Shown: positions 18,422 to 26,954 of the stretch, piece by piece
Layout: the number at the start of each line of letters is the position of its first letter
How positions within the stretch are numbered: the stretch's first letter is position 1
From: an uncultured Alphaproteobacteria bacterium
GTDB taxonomy: Bacteria > Pseudomonadota > Alphaproteobacteria > CAAHEQ01 > UBA3637
NCBI GenBank assembly: GCA_934202735.1
Contig: CAKPYH010000004.1
Location: 78,189 to 142,188, forward strand
DNA length: 64,000 nucleotides
Direction: 5' to 3'
Notes under the pieces: model-generated
The model's database searches: none
Told to the model about the DNA's origin: nothing
What the model saw: only the letters and a program-made list of their open reading frames with translations
Made by a program: the position numbers and the translations under genes

Positions 18422-19128
18422 CGTGTTTCTCCTGACATTTCTTCGTACATTACACAGTCGCTTAAAGCATTCATTGATTGCAGGTCATAAAGATATTTGA
18501 CGCACCACCGCTCGCCGGTCGCCAACGGGTTTAATAAAATAACCGAACGTCCATCTTGCGATAATGTATAGTTTTCAGGAAGCAAGGCCGTGTTCTCAAT
18601 AATAACCGTTAAAATTTGATTTACACTGCCAAGAGCTTCATCTAAATTCAGAGGAAAAACTGCCTGATTTTCCCTCGCAACGCCGGCCACCGTTATTGGA
18701 AAACTCCCGATTGTTGCCCGTTCGGCCAAAGCCACCCACTCCCGACACGAATGTGTACCTCCTTGTGCTTGAACTTCATCGTCCGTCCCCTCGGCCCATA
18801 TCTGTGCTTTGCTGACTTCCACCTTTGTTTTTACCAAATTATCGGCAACGTTTTGAGCATTTTGCTCTGTTTGGAGCGTTGCGGCTTGGGCTTTCCCGGC
18901 GGCAATTTTGGCCTCATCGGCCGCTAATTGCGCCATATTGACAAGGCTGGACGCTTGACCATACAATTCATCGCGCACATCTTTCAAGGCTTTGGCCATT
19001 GTGGGCACAATCCCATTTTCAGTCGTAACCGTTTGGTTATCGCCTCCATGAACCATATCATGAAACAGTGATGAGTCCGTTTCAGTGCGTTCAATCGCTG
19101 TTTCCAGTCTTTCTTGCATATTGGGCAT
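18418..19128 (-). CDS. Phage tail fibre / collar protein
   Basis: 236 residues. An alanine-rich helical region (LAADEAKIAAGKAQAATLQ, about residues 68-95) followed by AQIWAEGTDDEVQAQGGTHS is typical of tail-fibre coiled-coil stalks. A C-terminal beta domain (FPITVAGVARENQAVFPL) follows. It links the tail tip to the small fibre modules downstream. Confidence 0.65.
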   Translation of the reverse strand: MPNMQERLETAIERTETDSSLFHDMVHGGDNQTVTTENGIVPTMAKALKDVRDELYGQASSLVNMAQLAADEAKIAAGKAQAATLQTEQNAQNVADNLVKTKVEVSKAQIWAEGTDDEVQAQGGTHSCREWVALAERATIGSFPITVAGVARENQAVFPLNLDEALGSVNQILTVIIENTALLPENYTLSQDGRSVILLNPLATGERWCVKYLYDLQSMNALSDCVMYEEMSGETR

Positions 19129-19142
19129 AATGATTTTCCTTT

Positions 19143-19619
19143 TTAATTCAATTTTATCGGCAGCAACCGATGAACCAGATCGTGCAATCTGTCCGATGTT
19201 TTTAAGAGCAAATTATAGTCGCTATCCATAATGATTTTCATCGCATCTTCGGTTAATGTCGGCCTGTCACGAATTTCGAGCTCTGAGGTAATCTCCCACA
19301 GATAACCGTTCAGGAGTTTTGCTTCAAACTGCTGCGTAAATCTCGCTTCCTGACTGCTGAGGCCGATACCACCCAACAGCGTGATGAAAAACCATTCGCC
19401 CCACTCTTTGGCATGGTATTTATACCAGGCTTCAAACACACAGAATTGCTCCGCATTCATCAACCAGCGCACAGAAATCTTTGTCGATGTTTGGGTATAA
19501 CGCCGCCTTTGCCGATCGGGGCCGGCTTCCATATCCGTCCGGATAATTGCTTCACCAGGCTTGATAGAGTAATTTTCAACGGTCGGATATGGTAAATGCT
19601 GTGGAAAGTAAACGCTCAT
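19143..19619 (-). CDS. Phage minor tail protein
   Basis: 158 residues. It begins MSVYFPQHLPYPTVENYSI, and WFFITLLGGIGLSSQEARFT lies near the middle. Proteins of this type follow the tape measure in alphaproteobacterial siphoviruses and correspond in position to lambda M/L. Its ATG overlaps the reconstructed tape measure stop (ATGA), supporting the tape measure reading given below. Appears intact. Confidence 0.6.
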   Translation of the reverse strand: MSVYFPQHLPYPTVENYSIKPGEAIIRTDMEAGPDRQRRRYTQTSTKISVRWLMNAEQFCVFEAWYKYHAKEWGEWFFITLLGGIGLSSQEARFTQQFEAKLLNGYLWEITSELEIRDRPTLTEDAMKIIMDSDYNLLLKTSDRLHDLVHRLLPIKLN

Positions 19620-22259
19620 CTATAACTCCCATAGGCGGGGTTTAACGCATACCTTTGTTCCAAAATCGGCGATAAACCTTCTCCCTTTGTTATGTTTTTA
19701 CCAATTGCCTCTCGATCTGTTCAACGATAATGTCCAGATTGACATTGCCGTTCATATCGCGTGTCGGGTTTGCCGTTGTCCTTGTGCCTGAAGCCTTATT
19801 GACCACATTCACATTGACGTAAACCGGCGGTTTTGAATTGAGTTCCGCGCCCAGTGCTTTCATCTGTCCCGGCGTGAAGACCGTTTCACCTTTTTTCGCG
19901 ATAATCGGGATCTCGCCCCCGACCAGGCCACCGGTATGAAAACGTGGAGCATTTTCAAAAACAGACGGACTAATTTGCCTATAAGATAAAGAATCCGTAC
20001 CAATGACACCTCCTGTATGCGCTGTCGGGATGCCGAAGTAACCCATGACACCGCCCATGATCGGCTTGATCACAGCGTACTGCATGGCCATTCGGACCAT
20101 TCCCGCGACAACTGAGTTAACAAAGTCTGCAAAGTTCGCTTTATCGGTCATGACGAAGTTTGTCAGCGTATCTTCCGTTGATTTGAAAGAGTTCTTGACC
20201 AAGTTTTCGGTCATTGAAGCCATATCCGAGGCATCTTCATAAACGCTTTTCATTCCTCGGGTTATGCCGTCTTTCCAGTCTTTTGAACTCTGAAGAGCGG
20301 CAACACCTGCTTTTTTGACCATATCATCATAAACGCGGTTCACATCATTTTTAAAATCCTCATAACCGGCTTTTGGCTGTCAAGGTTCGCCAAAGCATCA
20401 TCACGCCACTTTGCCGCTTTTTGCATGGCCTATTCATAAGGATCCTGCAATTCAAAGACCTTTTGTTTAATGTTCTCAATGGTCTTTTCGTAAGCTGATG
20501 TGTCAGTTTTTGGCAGAACAGGAGGTTTCGGAACTGCCGGCTTTTCATCTTTAGGTCTTAATTCCGGATTTTGAATGTACTTCAACTCATCACGAGCTTT
20601 TTGTGCATCTATCTCAGCCACTTTCAAAAGCAGGAACTTCTCCTGAATGGCTTTTGCCTGCGGTTGAAAATCCGGATATTCAGCGGCCAAACGCCATACT
20701 TCCTTCTGGTATTCCTCCAGGTTGTATTTTGACTGCGAAAGAATGTCCGCCAAATCGTTTGCAAAAATCTGGTATTCCTTCAGGAACATATTCGGCGCGT
20801 GACGTTGAAAGAACGACAGACCGCCGGTATCCTTTAGTTCTTCATTCAGATCATTGATGTTCTTTTCGGCCACTTTTAATTTATAGGACCATTCGGCAAT
20901 GGCTTGGTTTTTGCTTTGCGCTGTTACAAGATTGTTTGTTTCCTTGACCGTTTCAGCCATTTGTTCTTTGAGTTTAGCCAAAGTCTCCGCGTGGTCGTTT
21001 GCCGCACGTTTTGCCACGTTATGACTGTCTATTAATTTATGCAGGCCATAAACAACCAACATGACAAGTCCGGCCGGGCCACCAAGTAGAGCCATGACGC
21101 CTTTCAAAAGACCAACGGCACCGGCCAAAACCTTGGTTGCCACCGCGGCCCCATACATCTGAACAGCGGTCCCTTTGGAAACCTGCCACATCATTTTAAG
21201 GCCGAGTGTAGCAGAGGCTCCAGCCGTTCCGGTTCCCATAAGGGCTACATTTAAGCCATACACGCTTGCCTTTAGCAGGTCTATTCCTTTGGTTATCAGA
21301 CTCGCGCCCAACCGAACCGTTAAGAGCGTGATGATTGGCTCAATGTATTGGGCCATGGTAAAAAAGGCCTTGCTGGCAACATTCACTGCCGCTGCCAAGG
21401 TTTGACCAATGGCTTTTGCCGCTTCACCCGAGCCATCTAACAACTCATTAAACTGCAAAAATGTTTCTTTTAAGGCTTTATTTAGACCGTTTTCACCAAT
21501 GGACCGGATAAGCTTACTTACCGCGTCCTCAATGTTGGACATAGCACCACCCATCGTGTCCATTTGTTCTTTCATCGCACCGCCAAAGTTAATCAGGCCA
21601 ATGGATTTAAGATAGGCTTCAATTTCTTGCGCACTTTTGCCAACGGTAGTCGTTATGCCTTGGAAAGTGAACCGGACTTTATCGCCCTCAACCTGGGTTT
21701 GAATACCAAACGTCCGGAGCGATTTGAAGTTCAGCATTACCGCCGAAGAGACAGCATCTGTAAAGTCCGTGATGTTTTTACCAAAGGCCGAAGCGGTATT
21801 TCCATAAGAGGTTAAGGCTTCCGAAGTCGCGTCAAGGCCCAACGCTTTCAGCCGGATAAAAGCCTCTATAATTTCATCCAGTTGATACGGCGTATCCAGC
21901 GCAAACTGTTCAATCATCGCAAAAGCCTGTTGCGCACCTTTGGCCGAGCCGGTCACTGTTTTTAAGGATCCGATCAGGCTTTCAAACTCTTTGTTTGTCT
22001 GCACAATACCTTTGAATGCTGATGTCAGCCCACGCAATCCGAGGTATGCTCCGGCCAACGATGCTGCCTGTTTCAGGGTATTATTAAAGGCCTTGGCTGT
22101 GTTATCCAAGACCTTTAAGTTATCGTTGGCAGGCATCATGACCTGAGTTATCCGCTGAAAGGCTTTCTGTCCGTCCGAGCCAATGTTCTTGAACTCTTGC
22201 CGGACCTTATCACCGCCCACCGCTTCAAGTCTGATTGAAAGTCTTTTTGCTGTATTCAT
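19616..22259 (-). pseudogene. Tail tape measure protein, broken by one nonsense and two frameshift lesions
   Basis: From ATG 22259 a tape measure protein reads LSIRLEAVGGDKVRQEFKNI with long helical and hydrophobic stretches (GGPAGLVMLVVYGLHKLI). It stops at TAG 20430-20432 after DPYE, but the same frame continues AMQKAAKWRDDALANLD. A frameshift at about 20375-20390 then joins the frame KAGYEDFKNDVNRVYDD, read to 19690. A third lesion in an A-run near 19695 gives a premature TAA; restoring one A continues GEGLSPILEQRYALNPAYG to TGA 19616-19618, which overlaps the next ATG. The tape measure sets tail length, so no functional tail can be made. Confidence 0.8.
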
Positions 22260-22272
22260 TCGTTTTTTCCAC

Positions 22273-22300
22273 AAAAAAACACCCCAACCGAATGGTTGAG
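22273..22300 (-). terminator. Terminator at the end of the radical SAM/ASCH/kinase cassette
   Basis: Minus-strand stem CTCAACC / GGTTGGG (one U-G pair) with loop ATTC, then GTG and seven T. It lies between the kinase gene stop and the tape measure ATG. Confidence 0.85.
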
Positions 22301-22323
22301 AGGAAAATAATCAAGATTATAGT

Positions 22324-22911
22324 TTATAAATCTTTTCCAAAATTATTAATAAAAGATTGCTTTTGTACAGTTGTTAAAGAAATTTTAGTTTTATTGGCAA
22401 TCCATTCTATCAACTTTTGAGGAGTGTCTTGTGGGGTGAAAATAAAATCCGCAGAGTCCTGTAAAGCTTTTATGTCTTGTTCAGAAGGATGTTCAATTAT
22501 TTCTCTTGCCTCTCTAGGAGATATTTTATCCCTTTGGCATATTCTAACAACTTGAGCATCTTTTGGGCAGTCACAAAATATTAGAATAGAATTTGGAAAA
22601 ATGAATTTGAACTCTTTATATACATCTTTATGTCGGAATCCATCTAATATAATACCATTTTTCCAACTAATAGATGATGCATTTTCCATTGTCCAGTGCA
22701 TAAAACCCCGTTGACCAAGCTGAGTAATCAAATTTTGACCTAAATTTTGTAAATTGGATCGGGAGGGTATGATACTATTTCGCAGACAATACTCTCTTAA
22801 AACTCCTCCAAAAGAAAGAACTTGTAAACTATAATTTTGTGCTATAGCTTTTGTAACAGTTGTCTTCCCACTCGCAATAACTCCAGCTACACCAATATAA
22901 AGCTTTCTCAT
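22324..22911 (-). CDS. P-loop nucleotide/nucleoside kinase-like protein
   Basis: 195 residues with Walker A GVIASGKTTVTKAIA (residues 8-22), a dephospho-CoA/adenylate-kinase-like lid and core (CDCPKDAQVVRICQRDK near 115), and ILIFCDC as the NMP-binding strand. Length and motifs fit a small nucleoside or nucleotide monophosphate kinase of uncertain substrate. It overlaps the methyltransferase-ASCH gene by 4 bp (ATGA) and is followed by a terminator, so it is the last gene of a self-contained three-gene operon. A role in phosphorylating a modified base or nucleotide made by the upstream enzymes is an inference. Confidence 0.75.
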   Translation of the reverse strand: MRKLYIGVAGVIASGKTTVTKAIAQNYSLQVLSFGGVLREYCLRNSIIPSRSNLQNLGQNLITQLGQRGFMHWTMENASSISWKNGIILDGFRHKDVYKEFKFIFPNSILIFCDCPKDAQVVRICQRDKISPREAREIIEHPSEQDIKALQDSADFIFTPQDTPQKLIEWIANKTKISLTTVQKQSFINNFGKDL

Positions 22912-24539
22912 TCTCTGCCTTTTTTTTGTGTTAATGAGTCAAAAAGAGAAGGTTGACAACTTTTTTCCACCGTATCTAAGATAAGCCAAGCTCTTCGATC
23001 ATTTTTGGGAAATGGATATGGTGTTTCATATTTCTTTACTCTAGCAATATGTATAAAACTAATATAACGTGAATCTTTTCTTTTTTCCCAGAAATAAGGA
23101 TCATAATCAGCGCAAATTTCAGAACTATATTTCTTTAATTCTTCCATTTTTTCGGGGGATAAATCAGAAAAATATTCTACTTTCCCTGCAGTTATCTCCC
23201 CTACAACTAAACCTCCGGATTTTTTTAATAAAATAATATCTCCTTCTTTGACTTTCTGAAATGGAGGACATTTTACTTTTGTAAACCTAGTTTCTATGGT
23301 TTTTTCGCCTTTTAAAATTAAATCTAAAAAAGGTTGAATCAAGATTGCTAAATGTTGAGGTTTATGTTCGTTTTCATTCATAATTAATAGATCCTTTAAT
23401 GTTTGATATACTATAGTAATATCTCGTTTTATTTGATTTTTGTCAAGGTTCGAAAAATTCAATAATATTGTCTCAGAAATTTCTTCAAGATTTTTTTCCT
23501 TAGAAATTCCATCTAGAATCAAACTCATTGTTTTCCACCCCTCAATTTTTAGACCTATATTAGTAGAGGTCCATAAATCTATATTCTTACGTATCGGTGA
23601 ACGTCGACTCACAGAATACAGAACAGCATCTTCAGGATTCTTTATCAAAATTTTTGGAGCTATATATTTACTGAGTTCTTCATTTTTCTTCTTGATTTTT
23701 ACTTTTATTTTCCCTACTAAAAAATCTTCCCACTCTTCTTCAATTCGGCATTCTACATTTTCTGGTAACTTTTTACCATCATTAAGAAAAATAATCATAT
23801 CTCCTTTTCTCCAATTTTTAGAAGAAATTTTGTTTTTCTCTAATGTTTCTTTTTCGAAGAAAGGTGTTTCATAAGATACGGCATCTGGTTCCAACTTGAT
23901 AAGATTAAATCCTAAATTCATTGCTTTTATGATTACTTTTTTTCTTTCTTTCAGGGAAGATGGCCTTGTAAAAGCTGGGAAAAGAGCTATTCCTATACTC
24001 GAATAGTGACCAAAAGTTAATTGTTGAGCTCGTCTCATAAATAAATCATAATACTCTGGATACCAAGGAGGATCAAAAAAAACCATATCAGCAATGCCTA
24101 TTAATTCATTGGGTATTTTATTTTCTGCGTTATAATGAATAGTTGAAATGTTTTTATTGAGTATATTTTTCTTTATATTTTCTAAAGTTGAGCCACTTTT
24201 ATCCAGGATGATAATTTTTGTTTCTGGAAGAAAATAAGAAATATAAGAGGCAAGAATCGGAGCACCAAGAAAAGCCATTTTACGAGGTAATTCAAATGGA
24301 TGATTATTTAATAAATTCCTGAAAGCTTTTTCCATTGAATCTGTGGAAAACCACCACTCATAGTCTAAACAATGTGGTAAATGTAAATTTTGTTTTAGCC
24401 TTAGTAACCCTATTTCTGCATTTTTCTTATTTTGTGTCCAATTCCTGTAAAGTTTTATTTTGCGAATTGAGTCTATCCCTTTAAGAGAAAAAGAGCCATT
24501 TTCTTGTATAATGAGTTTGTCTTTTACCATTTCTTCCAA
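22908..24539 (-). CDS. BpsA-like methyltransferase-fold enzyme fused to an ASCH domain
   Basis: 543 residues from TTG 24539 (or ATG 24530). Domains in order: an N-terminal winged helix (ILEEMVKDKLIIQENGSF); a Rossmann methyltransferase-fold core (KMAFLGAPILASYISYF, IIILDKSGSTLENI, and the catalytic-type VFFDPPWYPEYYDLF near residue 153), resembling branched polyamine synthase BpsA and N-methyltransferases; a middle PqqD-like helical region; and a C-terminal ASCH RNA-binding domain (LILKGEKTIETRFTKV, then VKEGDIILLKKSGGLVVGEI). An open frame without a start codon extends upstream to TAA near 24605 and encodes plausible winged-helix sequence, so the true start or a fusion to the radical SAM gene is uncertain. 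Nucleic-acid or nucleotide modification is inferred. Confidence 0.65.
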   Translation of the reverse strand: MEEMVKDKLIIQENGSFSLKGIDSIRKIKLYRNWTQNKKNAEIGLLRLKQNLHLPHCLDYEWWFSTDSMEKAFRNLLNNHPFELPRKMAFLGAPILASYISYFLPETKIIILDKSGSTLENIKKNILNKNISTIHYNAENKIPNELIGIADMVFFDPPWYPEYYDLFMRRAQQLTFGHYSSIGIALFPAFTRPSSLKERKKVIIKAMNLGFNLIKLEPDAVSYETPFFEKETLEKNKISSKNWRKGDMIIFLNDGKKLPENVECRIEEEWEDFLVGKIKVKIKKKNEELSKYIAPKILIKNPEDAVLYSVSRRSPIRKNIDLWTSTNIGLKIEGWKTMSLILDGISKEKNLEEISETILLNFSNLDKNQIKRDITIVYQTLKDLLIMNENEHKPQHLAILIQPFLDLILKGEKTIETRFTKVKCPPFQKVKEGDIILLKKSGGLVVGEITAGKVEYFSDLSPEKMEELKKYSSEICADYDPYFWEKRKDSRYISFIHIARVKKYETPYPFPKNDRRAWLILDTVEKSCQPSLFDSLTQKKGRE

Positions 24540-24592
24540 AATACGCTTAAGCTCATCAGGAAAAACAGAATGACACCGTTTTGAAAGTTGAA

Positions 24593-25177
24593 TTAGATTC
24601 CTTTTTCGTTCTTCATAAAATTACGTTGATCGTCTGTCAATTTTGTCCAAAAGAAATCATTGCTCAGATTATCATCTGACCAAATAAAATGAGATTTATC
24701 CATCTCTAACGTTTTACGAGCTTCTAAAAACCATAATTGATATTCAGGAACCAGATCAGGTTGTCCTCCGCTTAAAACGATAACAGGTGGTCTATTTTCT
24801 TTTTTTGATAGATTTAGCAAATATTCAGCCGAAACCATTTCAGAATATTTTGGATCTCCTTTTCTTAAATTCTTATCAACAAAACAATACCAACAGTGAA
24901 AATTACAAACTGCTAATTGGAAGACTTCGACCTGTAAAGTGTCTGGCATTTCTTTTCCGAAAAACTCTCCAACAGGTTGATGTGGTAATGGATTTGGAAG
25001 CCAATCATTATTTTTGTGATGATTAAAATGATGTATTCTTCCAAAATCATTGCAATTAGATCCCAGCGTTATATCTGTTGCTTGGACAGATTTTTCAAAT
25101 TTTGTCATACGAAACAATTTATTATCCAAATCAACTGCCACAGATCTTAATTCTTCATCTTTTGATTTATTTTTCAT
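24593..25177 (-). CDS. Radical SAM protein, short
   Basis: About 194 residues from ATG 25177 (GGAG 7 bases upstream). The [4Fe-4S]-binding CxxxCxxC is CNFHCWYC (near residue 90), and LSGGQPDLVPEY corresponds to the SAM-binding GGE/GGQ motif. The protein ends soon after, so it is shorter than a complete radical SAM barrel (usually 250 or more residues) and may be truncated or frameshifted into the following gene. It is the first gene of the cassette behind a promoter at 25204-25231. Confidence 0.7.
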   Translation of the reverse strand: MKNKSKDEELRSVAVDLDNKLFRMTKFEKSVQATDITLGSNCNDFGRIHHFNHHKNNDWLPNPLPHQPVGEFFGKEMPDTLQVEVFQLAVCNFHCWYCFVDKNLRKGDPKYSEMVSAEYLLNLSKKENRPPVIVLSGGQPDLVPEYQLWFLEARKTLEMDKSHFIWSDDNLSNDFFWTKLTDDQRNFMKNEKGI

Positions 25178-25203
25178 TAGAAGCTCCATATACTATACTA
25201 AAG

Positions 25204-25231
25204 ATAATATATCATGTTTAATTTTTTTCAA
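25204..25231 (-). promoter_or_regulatory. Promoter of the radical SAM cassette
   Basis: Minus strand TTGAAA (25226-25231), 16-bp spacer, TATTAT (25204-25209), 26 bp before the radical SAM ATG and just downstream of the phage GT stop at 25240. Confidence 0.6.
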
Positions 25232-25239
25232 GTTGTTTT

Positions 25240-25940
25240 TTAGTCATTACCTCCTTGCCTCATACCTAAAATCCCGACAGGTAAGAGTTCAGCCACCAAA
25301 ACCAAATCAAATCCCAAGCATTTCGCCACCTCTAACGCTTCGGAGAGGTTCTGCTCGGAAAGTTTAAGCAAAACCTCCCAAGCTTGATGTCCTTCTACGG
25401 TGTTTAAGGCTGTTTCGACGTATCGGCATCTGTAGAGGGGACAGTTGATTCCGTCTTCTCCGCATCCCTGGCAGTAATTCCGCCCGGAGCCGAAGTGCCA
25501 TCTTGCTCGGGCGTATATGCGTTTTTTTCGGCCTCTAATATCTCCTGTATGCCGCAATACTGCTGCCTGAATGTTTCGGCAATGCTCCAAAAGTTCGTGA
25601 AAAGTTCCTCAATTTTGGCCGGTGTCAGCGGCGCTTTTTCATCTGTTTCGGCTTCTAAAATGCCGTCCCATTCAATAATGCCCGCCAGCGCAAGACCTAA
25701 AATCAATTGCTGATCGGCATAGGCTTCGCGCTTTGTAATGTCCTCCAAATCCGGCAAGTCCTTATCTTTAGCCCCGTTTTCGCGCACGTCTTTTAAGCGT
25801 TTTGCAACCTCGGACACCTTTGAGTTCATAAAGGCTTTTGCCTCATAAAAGACCGAAGATGTACAGGGCTTCACTTTAACCCGGACGCCCATTCCCAAAT
25901 CCAACCAATAAGGCTCATTCTTAAACTTCAACTTTAACAT
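25240..25940 (-). CDS. Tail assembly chaperone GT (product of -1 frameshift)
   Basis: Reading gene G from ATG 25940 and slipping -1 on A_AAA_AAC (25521-25527) gives a longer product that continues RIYARARWHFG, has a cysteine cluster CQGCGEDGINC, and ends AELLPVGILGMRQGGND at TGA 25240. That C-terminal helical part (HQAWEVLLKLSEQNLSEALE) resembles lambda T-like chaperone extensions. In lambda the G:GT ratio is needed for tail assembly, and the GT tail binds the tail tube protein. The frame offset is exactly -1. The alternative is a random frameshift in a decaying gene, but the perfect heptamer argues against it. Confidence 0.7.
25404..25940 (-). CDS. Tail assembly chaperone G
   Basis: 178 residues, the unshifted product. 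It begins LKLKFKNEPYWLDLGMGVRV and has charged helical central sequence (EVAKRLKDVRENGAKDK). The C-terminal 40 residues beyond the slip site are low-complexity (TSAPGGITARDAEKTEST). It overlaps the tail tube stop by 1 bp. Together with the GT form it loads the tape measure during tail assembly. Confidence 0.75.
   Translation of the reverse strand: MLKLKFKNEPYWLDLGMGVRVKVKPCTSSVFYEAKAFMNSKVSEVAKRLKDVRENGAKDKDLPDLEDITKREAYADQQLILGLALAGIIEWDGILEAETDEKAPLTPAKIEELFTNFWSIAETFRQQYCGIQEILEAEKNAYTPEQDGTSAPGGITARDAEKTESTVPSTDADTSKQP
25521..25527 (-). promoter_or_regulatory. Programmed -1 ribosomal frameshift site
   Basis: The minus-strand sequence A AAA AAC lies exactly in the zero frame of gene G (GAA AAA AAC) and fits the X_XXY_YYZ rule. 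Slipping back one base places the ribosome in the open GT frame (next codon CGC). Confidence 0.75.
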
Positions 25941-26881
25941 TAGTATTTCTCCACATCGTTAATCAATTGAACGGTTACCATTTTGCCAAGTTCCGCATTC
26001 TTTGCGCCTTGGAAATCGTAAGAGCACTCAATGCCGCCCGGGCCTGAAATAGAACGTTTCGGCTTTGGCAGATAGACTTCGTGGCAAGTTATAACGAGCC
26101 GTTGTCTTTCGGATAATTGGTATCCTAATTCCAAATCAATAGGGATACCGGCGCGAGCTTTATCCATCAGGGCATTGTCGCTATAACGGACCGCAATCGA
26201 ACCGGACAAGGAAGAAACCCCAAGGTCAATGGCTTCAACTTTACCATCGCTTCGGATCGTTTCAATTTTTTCAAGGTTATTTGAATAGGTAACCGAGGCA
26301 CTGGTTACATTCGCCAATGTTTGTCCGCCTGATTTAATAAATCCTTGGAACTGTGAAAAGCGCGTGTAGTTTTTGACTTCCGGTTCTGCCACAATAGAAG
26401 TTGTTGCGGCGGTTTCACTTTGTGCCATTAACGAAACTGTGGCCTGAGCTTCACCGGAACGGGCGAAGTTAAAGGCGATAGAGTTCGCACGCGCACCAAG
26501 GAATCTGATGTACTCAGGCACCTCTGCCAGTCCTAATTCAAGTGAATAGCTCGGAAGTGAGGTTTTACCGCTTTCAAATGTATGCGTATAAACGCCATTT
26601 TCGGTAGTCGTTTCCGGAACTCCAAAGACAGCTTTCAGCCAAATACCGATGTTTCTGATGTCAACCGGCACCGCCAAATCACCTTCAACGTTAATAACGT
26701 CTTGGAAAGGTGTGGTCGGGTCGCGGCCCAAACCCAGCACGTTTGATGAAATCAACCCTTGTTCGCTGTCAATTGCGCTTGATGCAAACGGCACTTGGGT
26801 AAAGGGGCCCGAAGAAAGCGTGCCGTAAGTACTTTCTTCAGCAATCAATAATTTAGCATTCCAGCCATATGGTCGTGACAT
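25940..26881 (-). CDS. Phage major tail tube protein
   Basis: 313 residues from ATG 26881 (AAAGGAGACAACTT upstream). The opening SRPYGWNAKLLIAEESTYGT and the beta-rich body with VTSASVTYSNNLEKIETI are typical of siphovirus tail tube proteins of the lambda V type. It sits directly before G/GT. The gene is intact, but a strong terminator (26906-26931) immediately upstream separates it from the helicase cassette. Confidence 0.8.
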   Translation of the reverse strand: MSRPYGWNAKLLIAEESTYGTLSSGPFTQVPFASSAIDSEQGLISSNVLGLGRDPTTPFQDVINVEGDLAVPVDIRNIGIWLKAVFGVPETTTENGVYTHTFESGKTSLPSYSLELGLAEVPEYIRFLGARANSIAFNFARSGEAQATVSLMAQSETAATTSIVAEPEVKNYTRFSQFQGFIKSGGQTLANVTSASVTYSNNLEKIETIRSDGKVEAIDLGVSSLSGSIAVRYSDNALMDKARAGIPIDLELGYQLSERQRLVITCHEVYLPKPKRSISGPGGIECSYDFQGAKNAELGKMVTVQLINDVEKY

Positions 26882-26905
26882 AAGTTGTCTCCTTTGTTTA
26901 GGGTT

Positions 26906-26931
26906 AAAAAAAGTCCGGTAAAACACCGGAC
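26906..26931 (-). terminator. Terminator at the end of the helicase cassette
   Basis: Minus-strand perfect 7-bp stem GTCCGGT / ACCGGAC with loop GTTTT, followed by seven T. It ends 25 bp before the tail tube ATG. Confidence 0.9.
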
Positions 26932-26954
26932 TTATTCATAAACTAGGTCGCTAT

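Noticed and set aside
17057..22259. Possible TAG recoding (suppressed amber) in the phage, because two structural genes have in-frame TAG and the other phage genes end in TAA or TGA
   Set aside because: The portal is broken by an in-frame TAA in the same manner, the tape measure also has frameshifts, and the host glyQ and rdgB genes end in TAG. Nonsense decay explains all of these.
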